64,000 bases of DNA from positions 2,016,200-2,080,199 of the forward strand of contig NZ_CP100416.1 of assembly GCF_026017845.1 (NCBI RefSeq), in the 5' to 3' direction. The notes beneath the pieces were generated by a model. The model was not told the origin of the DNA, searched no databases, and was given only the letters and a program-made list of their open reading frames with translations. This document shows positions 55,202 through 62,930 of this stretch, one piece after another. The stretch is from Amycolatopsis mediterranei. Lineage in GTDB: Bacteria > Actinomycetota > Actinomycetes > Mycobacteriales > Pseudonocardiaceae. Numbering within the stretch: position 1 is the first letter of the stretch; each line of letters begins with the position of its first letter. A program made the translations under genes and the position numbers.

Positions 55202-55858
55202 TCAGAACTCCTCGTCGCGGATCATGCCGCGCAGCCGGGTCAGCGCCCGGTGCTGCGTCACCCGGACGTTGCCCGCGGAGATCCCCAGGGCTTCGGCGGT
55301 TTCGGTCGCCGAGAAACCGACGGCGATGCGCAGGGTCAGGATCTCCTGCTGCACCCGGGGCAGGGAGGCGAGCAGCCGGCCGAGACGGGCGCCCAGGTCG
55401 AGGTGCAGCGCGTGGCTCTCCGGCTCGTTGCCGGCCACCAGCGGGCGCTCCGGGAGCTCGGGGACGGGCTCGGAGCGGTCGCGGGCGACGGCGCGGTAGG
55501 CGTCGGCGACCTTGTTGGCCGCGATCGCGTGGACCAGGTACAGGAAAGAGCCGCCGCGGTCCTGGTAGTCGGGCAGCGCCTTGAGCACGGCCAGGCAGAC
55601 TTCCTGGGCGACGTCGTCGGCCGAGAGGTAGGACAGGTCACGGCCGCCCATGCGCGCGCGGCAGTAGCGGACCACCACCGGCTCGATCATCTGCAGCAGC
55701 GAGTGGATCGCGGCCGGGTTGCCCTCGCCCGCGTCCTTGACGAGGGGGTCGAGGTCCTCCTTGGTGAGCCGTCCGCCCGGGCGGGGCAATGACTCGGGGG
55801 TGCGATAATCGCGATCACTGGAAGCGGATTGTTCGGTGGTCCTCGGCGGTGCTGTCAT
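55202..55858 (-). CDS. SigD/ShbA-like RNA polymerase sigma factor
   Basis: The 218-residue sigma factor has region 2 (about 55-125: PVVVRYCRARMGGRDLSYLSADDVAQEVCLAVLKALPDYQDRGGSFLYLVHAIAANKVADAYRAVARDR) and region 4 (about 160-210: LPRVQQEILTLRIAVGFSATETAEALGISAGNVRVTQHRALTRLR). The RYCRAR and DDVAQEVC stretches match SigD of M. tuberculosis and ShbA of Streptomyces, which controls the main sigma gene. No anti-sigma gene is adjacent, as for those proteins. The gap to the next gene (55859-56111) holds no gene I recognise. Confidence 0.9.
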   Translation of the reverse strand: MTAPPRTTEQSASSDRDYRTPESLPRPGGRLTKEDLDPLVKDAGEGNPAAIHSLLQMIEPVVVRYCRARMGGRDLSYLSADDVAQEVCLAVLKALPDYQDRGGSFLYLVHAIAANKVADAYRAVARDRSEPVPELPERPLVAGNEPESHALHLDLGARLGRLLASLPRVQQEILTLRIAVGFSATETAEALGISAGNVRVTQHRALTRLRGMIRDEEF

Positions 55859-56111
55859 GGTCGTCTCCCCGGCCGACCCTCGACCGTCGCTGCCGGGGGT
55901 TCAACACTCCGTAACTGATCCATCGCAGACGCTCCGGATGATCGAGGCGCATCTGCGGTCCGTGCGACGCAGGGTAATCGTAAGCACCTCCAGGCGGGTC
56001 AGTCCAGATTTCAACGACCAATACCCCGTTAGCAGTAGGGACCGTGATGTTCCCGCGACCCGGACCCGCACATTGCGATTAATCGGTTTCAGGATGTGCC
56101 GACTTCACCCG

Positions 56112-56408
56112 TCAGTGGAAGACGACCACGGAAGCGGCGGTCACGGTCACGGCCAGCGACGCGATCGCGGGCAGGACGCGGCTCGGCGGCCCCGGTTCGG
56201 CGGCGCGCAAGGCCCGTTCGCGGTGCATCCCGATGGCCGCCAGCAGGGCAGATGTCCCCGCGGCGAGCAACGCGGGGACCAGGGAGCCACCCCAATGGCG
56301 CTGGGCGGCGGCGTGCAGCAGCAGTACCGTGCAGGCGGCGGACGAGAGTGCGGTCCGCCGCCAGGCGAGCCCGGTACGCTCCGCCTGAGCGCCTCCGGGG
56401 GTGGTCAC
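56112..56408 (-). CDS. DUF202 (YidH-type) membrane protein, second copy
   Basis: The 98-residue protein has the DUF202 start AERTGLAWRRTALSSAACTVLLLH and three membrane segments (about 19-35, 43-60, 77-96). Function is unknown. It follows the longer DUF202 gene on the same strand after a 171-base gap. Confidence 0.78.
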   Translation of the reverse strand: MTTPGGAQAERTGLAWRRTALSSAACTVLLLHAAAQRHWGGSLVPALLAAGTSALLAAIGMHRERALRAAEPGPPSRVLPAIASLAVTVTAASVVVFH

Positions 56409-56579
56409 GGCCGGAGCTCCCGCTGCTTGGCGGTACTTTTGACGTCACGATAATCGCGAACCGGCGGTATTCGCGTCCGGCGGCGCCGGTCCTCCGCGGC
56501 GGATCGTCCGGCTCGGCGGGCCGGCCGGGCGGACGGACCGGTTTTCGCGGCCGTCACCGTCCGCAGCCTTCCGTGTCAC

Positions 56580-56933
56580 TCACGAGACCACCAGCAGCAC
56601 GGCCGCGGCGACGATGAGCGCCAGCAGGCCGCCCGTCAGCGCCAGGGTCATCCAGCTGCGCGGCAGGGGTTCCCCGGCCCGCATCGCGATCTGCACCCGC
56701 CGCCACCGCGGGTACGCGGTCGCGGCGAGGACGGCGGCCAGCGCGACGCACAGCCCGGCGAGCACCGCGCTCGCCGCGGCCGGCGCCGGCACCAGCTGGT
56801 GCACGGCGACGCCGCCCGCGAGCAGGCCGAGGGCCGTGCGGAGCCAGGCGAGGAAGGTGCGTTCGTTGGCCAGCGTGAAGCGGTAGTCCGGTTCGGTGCC
56901 GCCCGAGTGGGGCTTGATGTCGTCCGAGGCCAC
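56580..56933 (-). CDS. DUF202 (YidH-type) membrane protein, first copy
   Basis: The 117-residue protein has a short charged start (ASDDIKPHSGGTEPDYRF), the DUF202 motif LANERTFLAWLRTALGLLAGGVAVH (about 20-44) and three membrane segments. GTG at 56933 is chosen since it yields the usual start and lies 11 bases from the GtrA stop. Paired DUF202 genes are common; the role is unknown. Confidence 0.82.
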   Translation of the reverse strand: MASDDIKPHSGGTEPDYRFTLANERTFLAWLRTALGLLAGGVAVHQLVPAPAAASAVLAGLCVALAAVLAATAYPRWRRVQIAMRAGEPLPRSWMTLALTGGLLALIVAAAVLLVVS

Positions 56934-56944
56934 GCCCCCAGACG

Positions 56945-57424
56945 CTAGCCGGTGTGCGCGGCCGCGGCCGGTCCGGTGCGGTGCGCGAAGACCCACCAGC
57001 GCAGCACGGCGAAGCGCACGAACCCGCCGACCACGCTGGCCAGCAGCAGCGTGCCGGTTTCCTCCCACGACGTCGGCCGGTCGACGAAGGCGTCGAGGAC
57101 GGCCAGCACGGCCGAGCCGTACAGGGCGTAGAAGGCGAAGGTGAGCAGGTCCTGCAGGTGCCGCTTCCCGGCGTTGCTCGGGCGGCCGGCGAAGGTGACG
57201 CGGCGGTGGAATTCGGTGTTCCCGACCGTGGTGAGCGCGATCGCGACCAGGTTCGCCACCTGGGAGCCGAGCTCGTCGCGCAGCAGGAGGAACAGAGCGG
57301 CCTGGACGCCGGTTGTCACTACGCCGGCCACGACGTACCACGCGGCGTGGGTGCCGAGCTCGTGGTGCCGGTCCGGATCGGTGGCGAGCAGCCGGTGCCC
57401 CGGTGCGCACCTGGTGGTGGCCAT
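56945..57424 (-). CDS. GtrA-family membrane protein
   Basis: The 159-residue protein has four membrane segments (about 27-46, 53-70, 90-112, 124-143) and the GtrA pattern YVVAGVVTTGVQAALFLLLRDEL, NLVAIALTTVGNTEFHRRVTF, with a late VRFAVLRWWVF. GtrA proteins help move or use polyprenyl-linked sugars in wall glycan decoration. The ATG at 57424 lies close to a -10-like TAGGTT, so the mRNA may be leaderless. DUF202 genes follow on the same strand. Confidence 0.85.
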   Translation of the reverse strand: MATTRCAPGHRLLATDPDRHHELGTHAAWYVVAGVVTTGVQAALFLLLRDELGSQVANLVAIALTTVGNTEFHRRVTFAGRPSNAGKRHLQDLLTFAFYALYGSAVLAVLDAFVDRPTSWEETGTLLLASVVGGFVRFAVLRWWVFAHRTGPAAAAHTG

Positions 57425-57443
57425 GATCCCAACCTACCCCGCG

Positions 57444-57459
57444 TTCACAAACTTGTGAA
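57444..57459. promoter_or_regulatory. Palindrome TTCACAA-AC-TTGTGAA over the GtrA promoter
   Basis: Perfect 7-base arms in an AT-rich island. On the minus strand TTCACA is a -35, followed after 17 bases by TAGGTT, whose end lies a few bases before the GtrA ATG. A repressor or activator could bind here. Confidence 0.5.
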
Positions 57460-57573
57460 TGTGTTAAACCGGTTGAAGAAATGTGATCCCGGTGACACCG
57501 CCGGGTTTCGCCGCCCCGCCGGCCGGGGTAGGTCACTTGCCGACGACAACTTTCCGATGCGCCAGGAGGGCCA

Positions 57574-57984
57574 GTGAGTGACCGTGACCCGGCCGAACCG
57601 CAGAGCTTGAGCCCCAGCGAGGCGCTGGACGAGGACGAACTGCGCGTGGACTCGCTCGAAGAGGGCATCGAGCCGCCCGAGCACTGGAGTGCCGCGAACC
57701 GCTACGGCACCACGCCCCGGGAGATGCGCGAAGGCGAGCCGATGGACCAGCGCCTGGCCGAAGAGGTGCCGGACGCCGAGCCGGAGCAGGTCCCGGAGCG
57801 CCCGCTCGCGGCGACGCCGGCGGCGGAGCTCGACGAGACGATCGAGGACGCACCGCCGGACTTCGAGCCGGTGGCCCCGGAGGAGGCCGTGGCGCGTCGC
57901 CATTCCAGCCCGGGGGTGGACGCTCGGCCGGACTACGCCGGCGAATCGGTGGCGGACGCCATTCGCGCGGCGCGGCAGGGCTGA
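57574..57984 (+). CDS. DUF5709 acidic protein
   Basis: The 136-residue protein is very acidic and low in hydrophobic residues (SLSPSEALDEDELRVDSLEEGIEPPEHWSAANRYGTTPREMREGEPMDQRLAEEVPD), with ARPDYAGESVADAIRAARQG at the end. This fits DUF5709, common in actinomycetes and of unknown role. It may be disordered. GTG at 57574 follows GGAGGG. Confidence 0.85.
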   Translation: MSDRDPAEPQSLSPSEALDEDELRVDSLEEGIEPPEHWSAANRYGTTPREMREGEPMDQRLAEEVPDAEPEQVPERPLAATPAAELDETIEDAPPDFEPVAPEEAVARRHSSPGVDARPDYAGESVADAIRAARQG

Positions 57985-58060
57985 TCCGCTCAGACTGCAC
58001 GCCCGTTCGGCCGCCCCTAGCGTGGGGCTGCATCGACCGCGACGAAGGGAAGGCAGAAAA

Positions 58061-58354
58061 ATGCTGACCGTGACCGAAGCCGCCGCCGAGGCGATCACCG
58101 CCCTGACGAGCCAGGGGGAGGGCGAGGCCGGGCTCCGCCTGGCGGTCCAGAACGCAGACGGCGAAAGCGCCCAGCTGGCGCTGTCGGTGGCTCCCGAGCC
58201 GGCCGAGGGCGACAGCGTGCTGGGGGAGGAGGAAGGCCCGAAGGTGTTCCTCGAGCCCCAGGCGGCCGCGCTGCTGGACGACAAGGTGCTCGACGTCCAG
58301 GAGGACGACGCGGGCGGCGTGGCGTTCGCCGTGCTGCCCCAGCACACGAGCTGA
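58061..58354 (+). CDS. IscA/HesB-like protein lacking the cluster cysteines
   Basis: The 97-residue protein has the fold pattern of A-type iron-sulfur carriers (LTVTEAAAEAITALTSQGEGEAGLRLAVQ, LALSVAPEPAEGDSVLGEEEGPKVFLEPQAAALLDDKVLDVQ), but none of the three conserved cysteines, so it cannot carry a cluster the same way. TAGCGT (58019-58024) is a likely -10. A perfect hairpin follows the stop. It is probably a single-gene transcript. Confidence 0.8.
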   Translation: MLTVTEAAAEAITALTSQGEGEAGLRLAVQNADGESAQLALSVAPEPAEGDSVLGEEEGPKVFLEPQAAALLDDKVLDVQEDDAGGVAFAVLPQHTS

Positions 58355-58359
58355 CCGGG

Positions 58360-58402
58360 GCGGACGGGCCTTTCGCCCCTCGGATGCGGAAGGCCCGTCC
58401 GC
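58360..58402 (+). terminator. Terminator hairpin after the IscA-like gene
   Basis: GCGGACGGGCCTT (58360-58372) pairs perfectly with AAGGCCCGTCCGC (58390-58402), 13 base pairs around a 17-base loop. The stretch 58403-58664 that follows shows no gene I accept. Confidence 0.75.
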
Positions 58403-58664
58403 TCGCGGCCTCGACGCCGGTGTGCTTTTGTGCGCGGCCACCCGCTTCGGCCCGGAGCGAATCATCCGCGGCTGCCGAGCCCGCCATTCGCCAACCAGCC
58501 CCGCGAGATGCGCTTCGGCCAGCCGAGCGGCAGCAATTTCCGCGCGATGCGCGAAACAACCTCGCGATGCCCCTGACCCGCGTCTCGCCCGCCGCCGGGC
58601 CAGGCGGCAGTCACTTTCGCGTGCGGCCTTCCTCGCGCCCCATTTGCCTCCCGAAGCCCCCTCG

Positions 58665-59786
58665 CTACTCCTTCCGCCAAGCGCGAACCAGCTCCGCAGC
58701 CCGGCCCCGCAGCAACTCCGCCGCATGCTCCCGAGCGTGGTCCAGCGAAGGTGCGTGATCGATCAGCGCGCTGCTCCCCACCACCCCCAGCCGCGCCAGT
58801 CCCGCCGCGTCGAGCTGGATCCGGCCCGCCAGCGCCAGCAGCGGCACCCCGCGCGCCCGCGCCCGGTCGGCGATGCCCGCCGGGGCCTTGCCGTTCAAGC
58901 TCTGCTCGTCCAGCGATCCCTCGCCGGTGATCACGAGGTCCGCGCCGTCCAGCGCCTGATCGACCCCGGTCAGCCCGGCGATGAGGTCGAACCCGGACTC
59001 GACACCCGCCCCGAGCGCGATCGCCGCCGCCGCCACCCCGCCCCCGGCGCCCGATCCCGGCACCCGCGAGACGTCCGGCGCGCCGCCCACCTGCAGTGCG
59101 TGGGCCCACCGCCCCAAACCCTCGTCGAGTAGCGCCACCTCCGAAGGCCCGGCCCCCTTCTGCGGCCCGAACACCGCCGCCGCGCCGTCCGGGCCCAGCA
59201 GCGGGTTCGTCACGTCGGTCGCGACCGCCACGTGCACGCCGCCCAGCCGTTCCCGCGCCGGCGTCAGCTCCGTCGACGCCACCCGCGTCAGCGTCCCGCC
59301 GCCCAGGCCGACCGGCGCGCCGAACGCGTCGAGCACGCCGGCGCCCAGCGCTCCCAGCATCCCGGCCCCGCCGTCGGTGCTGGCCGTGCCGCCGACCGTG
59401 AGCACGAGCCGCTTCGCGCCGTGGATCAGCGCGTCCGCCAGCAGCTCGCCGACACCCCACGTGTGCGCGGCCAGTGCGGTCGCCGGCGAAGGTTCGACGA
59501 ATTCGATGCCGCACGCGCGCGCCGATTCGATGTACGCCGTGCCGTCCAGCACCGCGTACCGCGCCTGAACCGGCTCCTCGAGCGGCCCGCGGACCGCCAT
59601 CCGCACGATCCGCGCGCCCGCGGCCTCCAAGACGTCCAGGGTGCCTTCGCCGCCGTCGGCGACCGGGCAGGTGACGATTTCCGCGTCCGGCAAGGCATCG
59701 CGCACGCCGAGCGCGATCGCCTCCGCGGCCTCGACCGCGGTGAGACTGCCCTTGAACTTGTCGGGCGCGATGACGACACGGGTCAC
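58665..59786 (-). CDS. Glycerate kinase (GarK/GlxK type)
   Basis: The 373-residue enzyme phosphorylates D-glycerate. It has the family start VVIAPDKFKGSLTAVEAAEAI, PVADGGEGTLDVL, YIESARACGIEFV, TVGGTASTDGGAGMLGALGAG and DLVITGEGSLDEQSLNGKAPAGIADRA. GTG at 59786 overlaps the preceding stop (GTGA). With hydroxypyruvate reductase it forms a glyoxylate/serine salvage pair. Confidence 0.93.
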   Translation of the reverse strand: MTRVVIAPDKFKGSLTAVEAAEAIALGVRDALPDAEIVTCPVADGGEGTLDVLEAAGARIVRMAVRGPLEEPVQARYAVLDGTAYIESARACGIEFVEPSPATALAAHTWGVGELLADALIHGAKRLVLTVGGTASTDGGAGMLGALGAGVLDAFGAPVGLGGGTLTRVASTELTPARERLGGVHVAVATDVTNPLLGPDGAAAVFGPQKGAGPSEVALLDEGLGRWAHALQVGGAPDVSRVPGSGAGGGVAAAAIALGAGVESGFDLIAGLTGVDQALDGADLVITGEGSLDEQSLNGKAPAGIADRARARGVPLLALAGRIQLDAAGLARLGVVGSSALIDHAPSLDHAREHAAELLRGRAAELVRAWRKE

Positions 59787-60727
59787 GGCTTCACCTCCGT
59801 CAGCGGGGGACGCCCGGCGAGCACCGCCGCGACGTTGCGCGCGGCCAGCACGGCCATCGCGGTGCGGGTCTCGACCGTCGCCGAGCCCAGGTGCGGGCTG
59901 AGCACGACGTCGTCCCGGCCGAGCAGCCGCGGTTCGACCTCGGGTTCCTTTTCGAACACGTCGAGCGCGGCCCCGGCGATCTCGCCGGCTTCCAGCGCGT
60001 CGGCCAGCGCGGCTTCGTCGACGACCGGGCCGCGGGTCGTGTTCACCAGGTACGCGCCGGGTTTCATGGCCCGCAACGCGGCGGCGTCGATGAGGTGCCG
60101 CGTCTCGGGCGTCAGCGGGCAGTGCAGCGAGACGACGTCCGCGCGTGCCAGCAGTTCTTCGAACGAAACGAACTCGGCGTCGGTGTCCTGCTTCGACCGT
60201 CCTGAGTAGACGATCGGCATCCCGAACGCCGACGCCCGCTTCGCCATCGCCCGCCCGATCTGCCCGAACCCGACGATGCCCAGCGTCTTGCCCTGCAGCC
60301 CGGAGCCGAGCAGGAAGCCGAGGTGGAACGACCACGGCGTGCGCGAGCGCAGCAGCCGTTCCCCTTCGCCGAGGCGCCGCGTGACGGCGAGCAGCAGCCC
60401 GAAGGCGAGGTCGGCGGTGGCGTCGGTGAGCACGCCCGGCGTGTTCGTGACGACCACCCCACGGGAAGCCAGCGCCGGGACGTCGACGTTGTCGTACCCC
60501 ACGGCGACGTTCGCGACCACCTTCAGCCCGGGACCGGCGGCGTCGGCCAGCGCGCCGTCGAGCCGGTCGTGCAGCATCCCGACCACGGCCGACGCACCGC
60601 CGACGAACTCGTGCAGTTCGGCGCGTGTCAACGGCCGATCGGCGGGTGACACCTCCACCTCGCCTGCCTCGGCGAGGAGCTTCACCGCGTCGTCGGGTAT
60701 CCATCGGGTCACCGCGATCTTGGCCAC
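59783..60727 (-). CDS. D-2-hydroxyacid dehydrogenase, probable hydroxypyruvate/glyoxylate reductase
   Basis: The 314-residue protein has the NAD(P) motif GKTLGIVGFGQIGRAMAKRA (about 144), Arg in NTTRGPVVDEAALADAL (about 233), Glu in FEKEPEVEPRLL, and His in LSPHLGSATVETR (about 281): the catalytic Arg/Glu/His of the family. YSGRSKQ after beta-2 (Arg/Ser) suggests NADPH use. It would reduce hydroxypyruvate or glyoxylate to D-glycerate or glycolate and feed the kinase. Confidence 0.92.
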   Translation of the reverse strand: MAKIAVTRWIPDDAVKLLAEAGEVEVSPADRPLTRAELHEFVGGASAVVGMLHDRLDGALADAAGPGLKVVANVAVGYDNVDVPALASRGVVVTNTPGVLTDATADLAFGLLLAVTRRLGEGERLLRSRTPWSFHLGFLLGSGLQGKTLGIVGFGQIGRAMAKRASAFGMPIVYSGRSKQDTDAEFVSFEELLARADVVSLHCPLTPETRHLIDAAALRAMKPGAYLVNTTRGPVVDEAALADALEAGEIAGAALDVFEKEPEVEPRLLGRDDVVLSPHLGSATVETRTAMAVLAARNVAAVLAGRPPLTEVKP

Positions 60728-60757
60728 GTCGACAGCCTAGGTCACGGCACCGACAAT

Positions 60758-62854
60758 TCAGTCGACACGCGTCAGCCGCACCACCGCGCTCGCGTACCCG
60801 CTGCCGGGAAGATCGACGGCCAACCCGTGGCTCAGCAACACCGCCCCGTGGTGCACGACGCCGTCCTGGTCGCGATAGAGCCCGGCAGGATCCAGGGCCG
60901 CCGGCCGCGGCGGGGTGAACGGCCGCGCGAACTCCGTCGGCCGCCGCCAGAAGATGACGACGACGGAGCCGCCGAGCACGTACTGCACCGCCGTCAACGC
61001 CGAGGTCGCCGGATCCGCCAGGCGATACAGCGTGCCGTGCTGCACGACGGGCCGGATCTCCTTGTACAGCGCCACGAGCGACGCCGCTTCGGCGAGTTCG
61101 TCCGGCGTCCAGCGCGGCAGGTCACCGCCCAGGCCGAGCACGCCCGCCATCGCCACGTGGAACCGGAAGCTCAGCGGCGCCTCCCGCTGCGTGGCCGGGT
61201 TCGGGCTGTCGGTCACCCAGGCCGACATCGTGCCCGCAGGATAGAGCTGGCCGTAGCCGTGCTGGATCGTGATCCGGTCGGCGGCATCGGTGTTGTCCGA
61301 GGCCCAGATTTCGTCGGTACGCGCGAGAATCCCCAGGTCGGTGCGCCCGCCGCCGCCCGCGCACCCCTGGATCCGCAGGTCCGGGTGGTCGGTGCGCAGC
61401 CGGTCCAGGATCGCGTACACCGCCCGCACGTGGCCGACCCACAGCCGCTGCGCGTCCGGGCCCGCCTCGGGCCAGCCCGCCTCGGTGAACGCGCGGTTCA
61501 TGTCCCACTTGAGGTAGTCGATGCCGTGCTCGCCGACCAGGCGGTCGAGCCACTTGTGCGCCCAGTCCGCCACGTCCGGCCGGGCGAAGTTCAGCACCAG
61601 CTGGTTGCGCAACGTCGTCCGGGAGCGGTTCGCCATGTGCAGCACCCAGTCCGGGTGCGCGCGGTAGAGGTCGCTGTCCGGGTTGACCATCTCCGGCTCG
61701 ACCCACAACCCGAACCGCATCCCGTGTGCGTGGACCGCGTCGACCAGCGGCCCCAGTCCGTCCGGGAAGCGCTGCTCGTTGGCGATCCAGTCGCCGAGCC
61801 CGGCCGAGTCGCCGGTGCGCGCGCCGAACCAGCCGTCGTCCATGACGAACAGCTCGGCTCCGACGCGAGCCGCCGCGGCCGCCAGCTCGGATTCGGTTCG
61901 CTCGTCGACGTCCCAGCCGGTCGCTTCCCAGGAGTTGTAGACGACCGGCCGCAGCTCGCCCGGGTGCGGCTGGACGAACTCGCGGACGTAGGCGTGCCAG
62001 CGCCGGCTCGTGCCGCCGAAGCCGTCCGCCGCGTAGAGCCCGGCGAACACCGGCGTCTCCCACGTTTCGCCCGGCTGCAGCCGCCAGGCGACGTGCTCGT
62101 GCCCGAACCCGCCGGTCCACGTGACGCGGCCGGTGTGCGTGCGCTCCACGGTGATCCGCCAGCTCCCGCTCCACGCCAGCGCACTGCTCCACACCTCGCC
62201 GTCGGTCTCCGTCGCGTCGCCCGCGTCGAGCATCACCCACGGGTTGACCTGGTGGCTGGAGGCGCCGCGACGGCTGGTGAGCGTGGTTTCGCCGACCGGC
62301 AGCGGTTCCCGCAGCACGCCGTATTCGGCGCTCCACGCGCCGGACGTCCGGCTCAGCCGCACGTCGTCGCGCCGGGGGAGCGTCCACGACGCGGAATCCG
62401 TGCGCAGCAACGCAATCGGCTCTTCCGAACCGGTGTGCCGCAGCGATGTCCAGCGTTCGACGACGTCGCCGCGGACGCGGTAGTGCAGGGACAGCTCCAG
62501 CGGGTAGTACCGGTCGGCGAGCCGCACGACGAGCGTGTCGTCTTCGAGCGCGAAGCCGTCGTAGCACCACTCGAGCGCCGAAGTGCCGTCGGAGTACCGG
62601 ACGGCCAGTGCCGCGACGCCGAAGAACGCGCCGCCCTCGGCCGGGAGTTCCTGCCGCTCGTCGCCGGGCTCGTCGAAGCTGCTGTCGGCCGGGTTGCGGC
62701 GCGCGGCGACCTGCGTGGCCTGGGCCAGCGTCAGCGGCGGGCCCCAGTGGACGTGCCGCGGGCGGTCGTCGGCGTCCAGCCGGAAGGCGTACGAGCTCTC
62801 GGGGGTGCGCAGCAGCCAGAGCCGGTGCGCGGGGGCGTGTTCGACGAGCGACAT
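60758..62854 (-). CDS. Alpha-galactosidase, GH36 family
   Basis: The 698-residue enzyme has the N-terminal beta-sandwich (SYAFRLDADDRPRHVHWG), the barrel with VVYNSWEATGWDVDERTESELAAAAA, VMDDGWFGAR, the nucleophile in IDYLKWDMNRAF (Asp about 465) and the acid/base in WASDNTDAADR (about 528), and a C-terminal beta domain. It releases alpha-galactose from melibiose or raffinose-type sugars. No signal peptide is seen, so it acts inside the cell. It diverges from the ROK regulator. Confidence 0.93.
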   Translation of the reverse strand: MSLVEHAPAHRLWLLRTPESSYAFRLDADDRPRHVHWGPPLTLAQATQVAARRNPADSSFDEPGDERQELPAEGGAFFGVAALAVRYSDGTSALEWCYDGFALEDDTLVVRLADRYYPLELSLHYRVRGDVVERWTSLRHTGSEEPIALLRTDSASWTLPRRDDVRLSRTSGAWSAEYGVLREPLPVGETTLTSRRGASSHQVNPWVMLDAGDATETDGEVWSSALAWSGSWRITVERTHTGRVTWTGGFGHEHVAWRLQPGETWETPVFAGLYAADGFGGTSRRWHAYVREFVQPHPGELRPVVYNSWEATGWDVDERTESELAAAAARVGAELFVMDDGWFGARTGDSAGLGDWIANEQRFPDGLGPLVDAVHAHGMRFGLWVEPEMVNPDSDLYRAHPDWVLHMANRSRTTLRNQLVLNFARPDVADWAHKWLDRLVGEHGIDYLKWDMNRAFTEAGWPEAGPDAQRLWVGHVRAVYAILDRLRTDHPDLRIQGCAGGGGRTDLGILARTDEIWASDNTDAADRITIQHGYGQLYPAGTMSAWVTDSPNPATQREAPLSFRFHVAMAGVLGLGGDLPRWTPDELAEAASLVALYKEIRPVVQHGTLYRLADPATSALTAVQYVLGGSVVVIFWRRPTEFARPFTPPRPAALDPAGLYRDQDGVVHHGAVLLSHGLAVDLPGSGYASAVVRLTRVD

Positions 62855-62893
62855 GCCCGACAGCGTAGAGCTGACCAGCGCAGAAATAAATTC

Positions 62894-62923
62894 TTGACGA
62901 AGTTAATTAAATCTCTCTACCCT
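62894..62923 (+). promoter_or_regulatory. ROK gene promoter with a TTAATTAA centre
   Basis: TTGACG (62894-62899), an 18-base spacer and TACCCT (62918-62923), 7 bases before the ATG. The spacer holds the palindrome TTAATTAA (62903-62910) in an AT-rich island that also includes AAATAAATT (62885-62893): a likely binding site for the regulator, controlling both directions. Confidence 0.6.
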
Positions 62924-62930
62924 TCCGGCC

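Noticed and set aside
58403..58664. Open frames between the terminator and glycerate kinase
   Set aside because: Several overlapping Arg/Pro-rich frames on both strands with no start signals; nothing conserved is visible.
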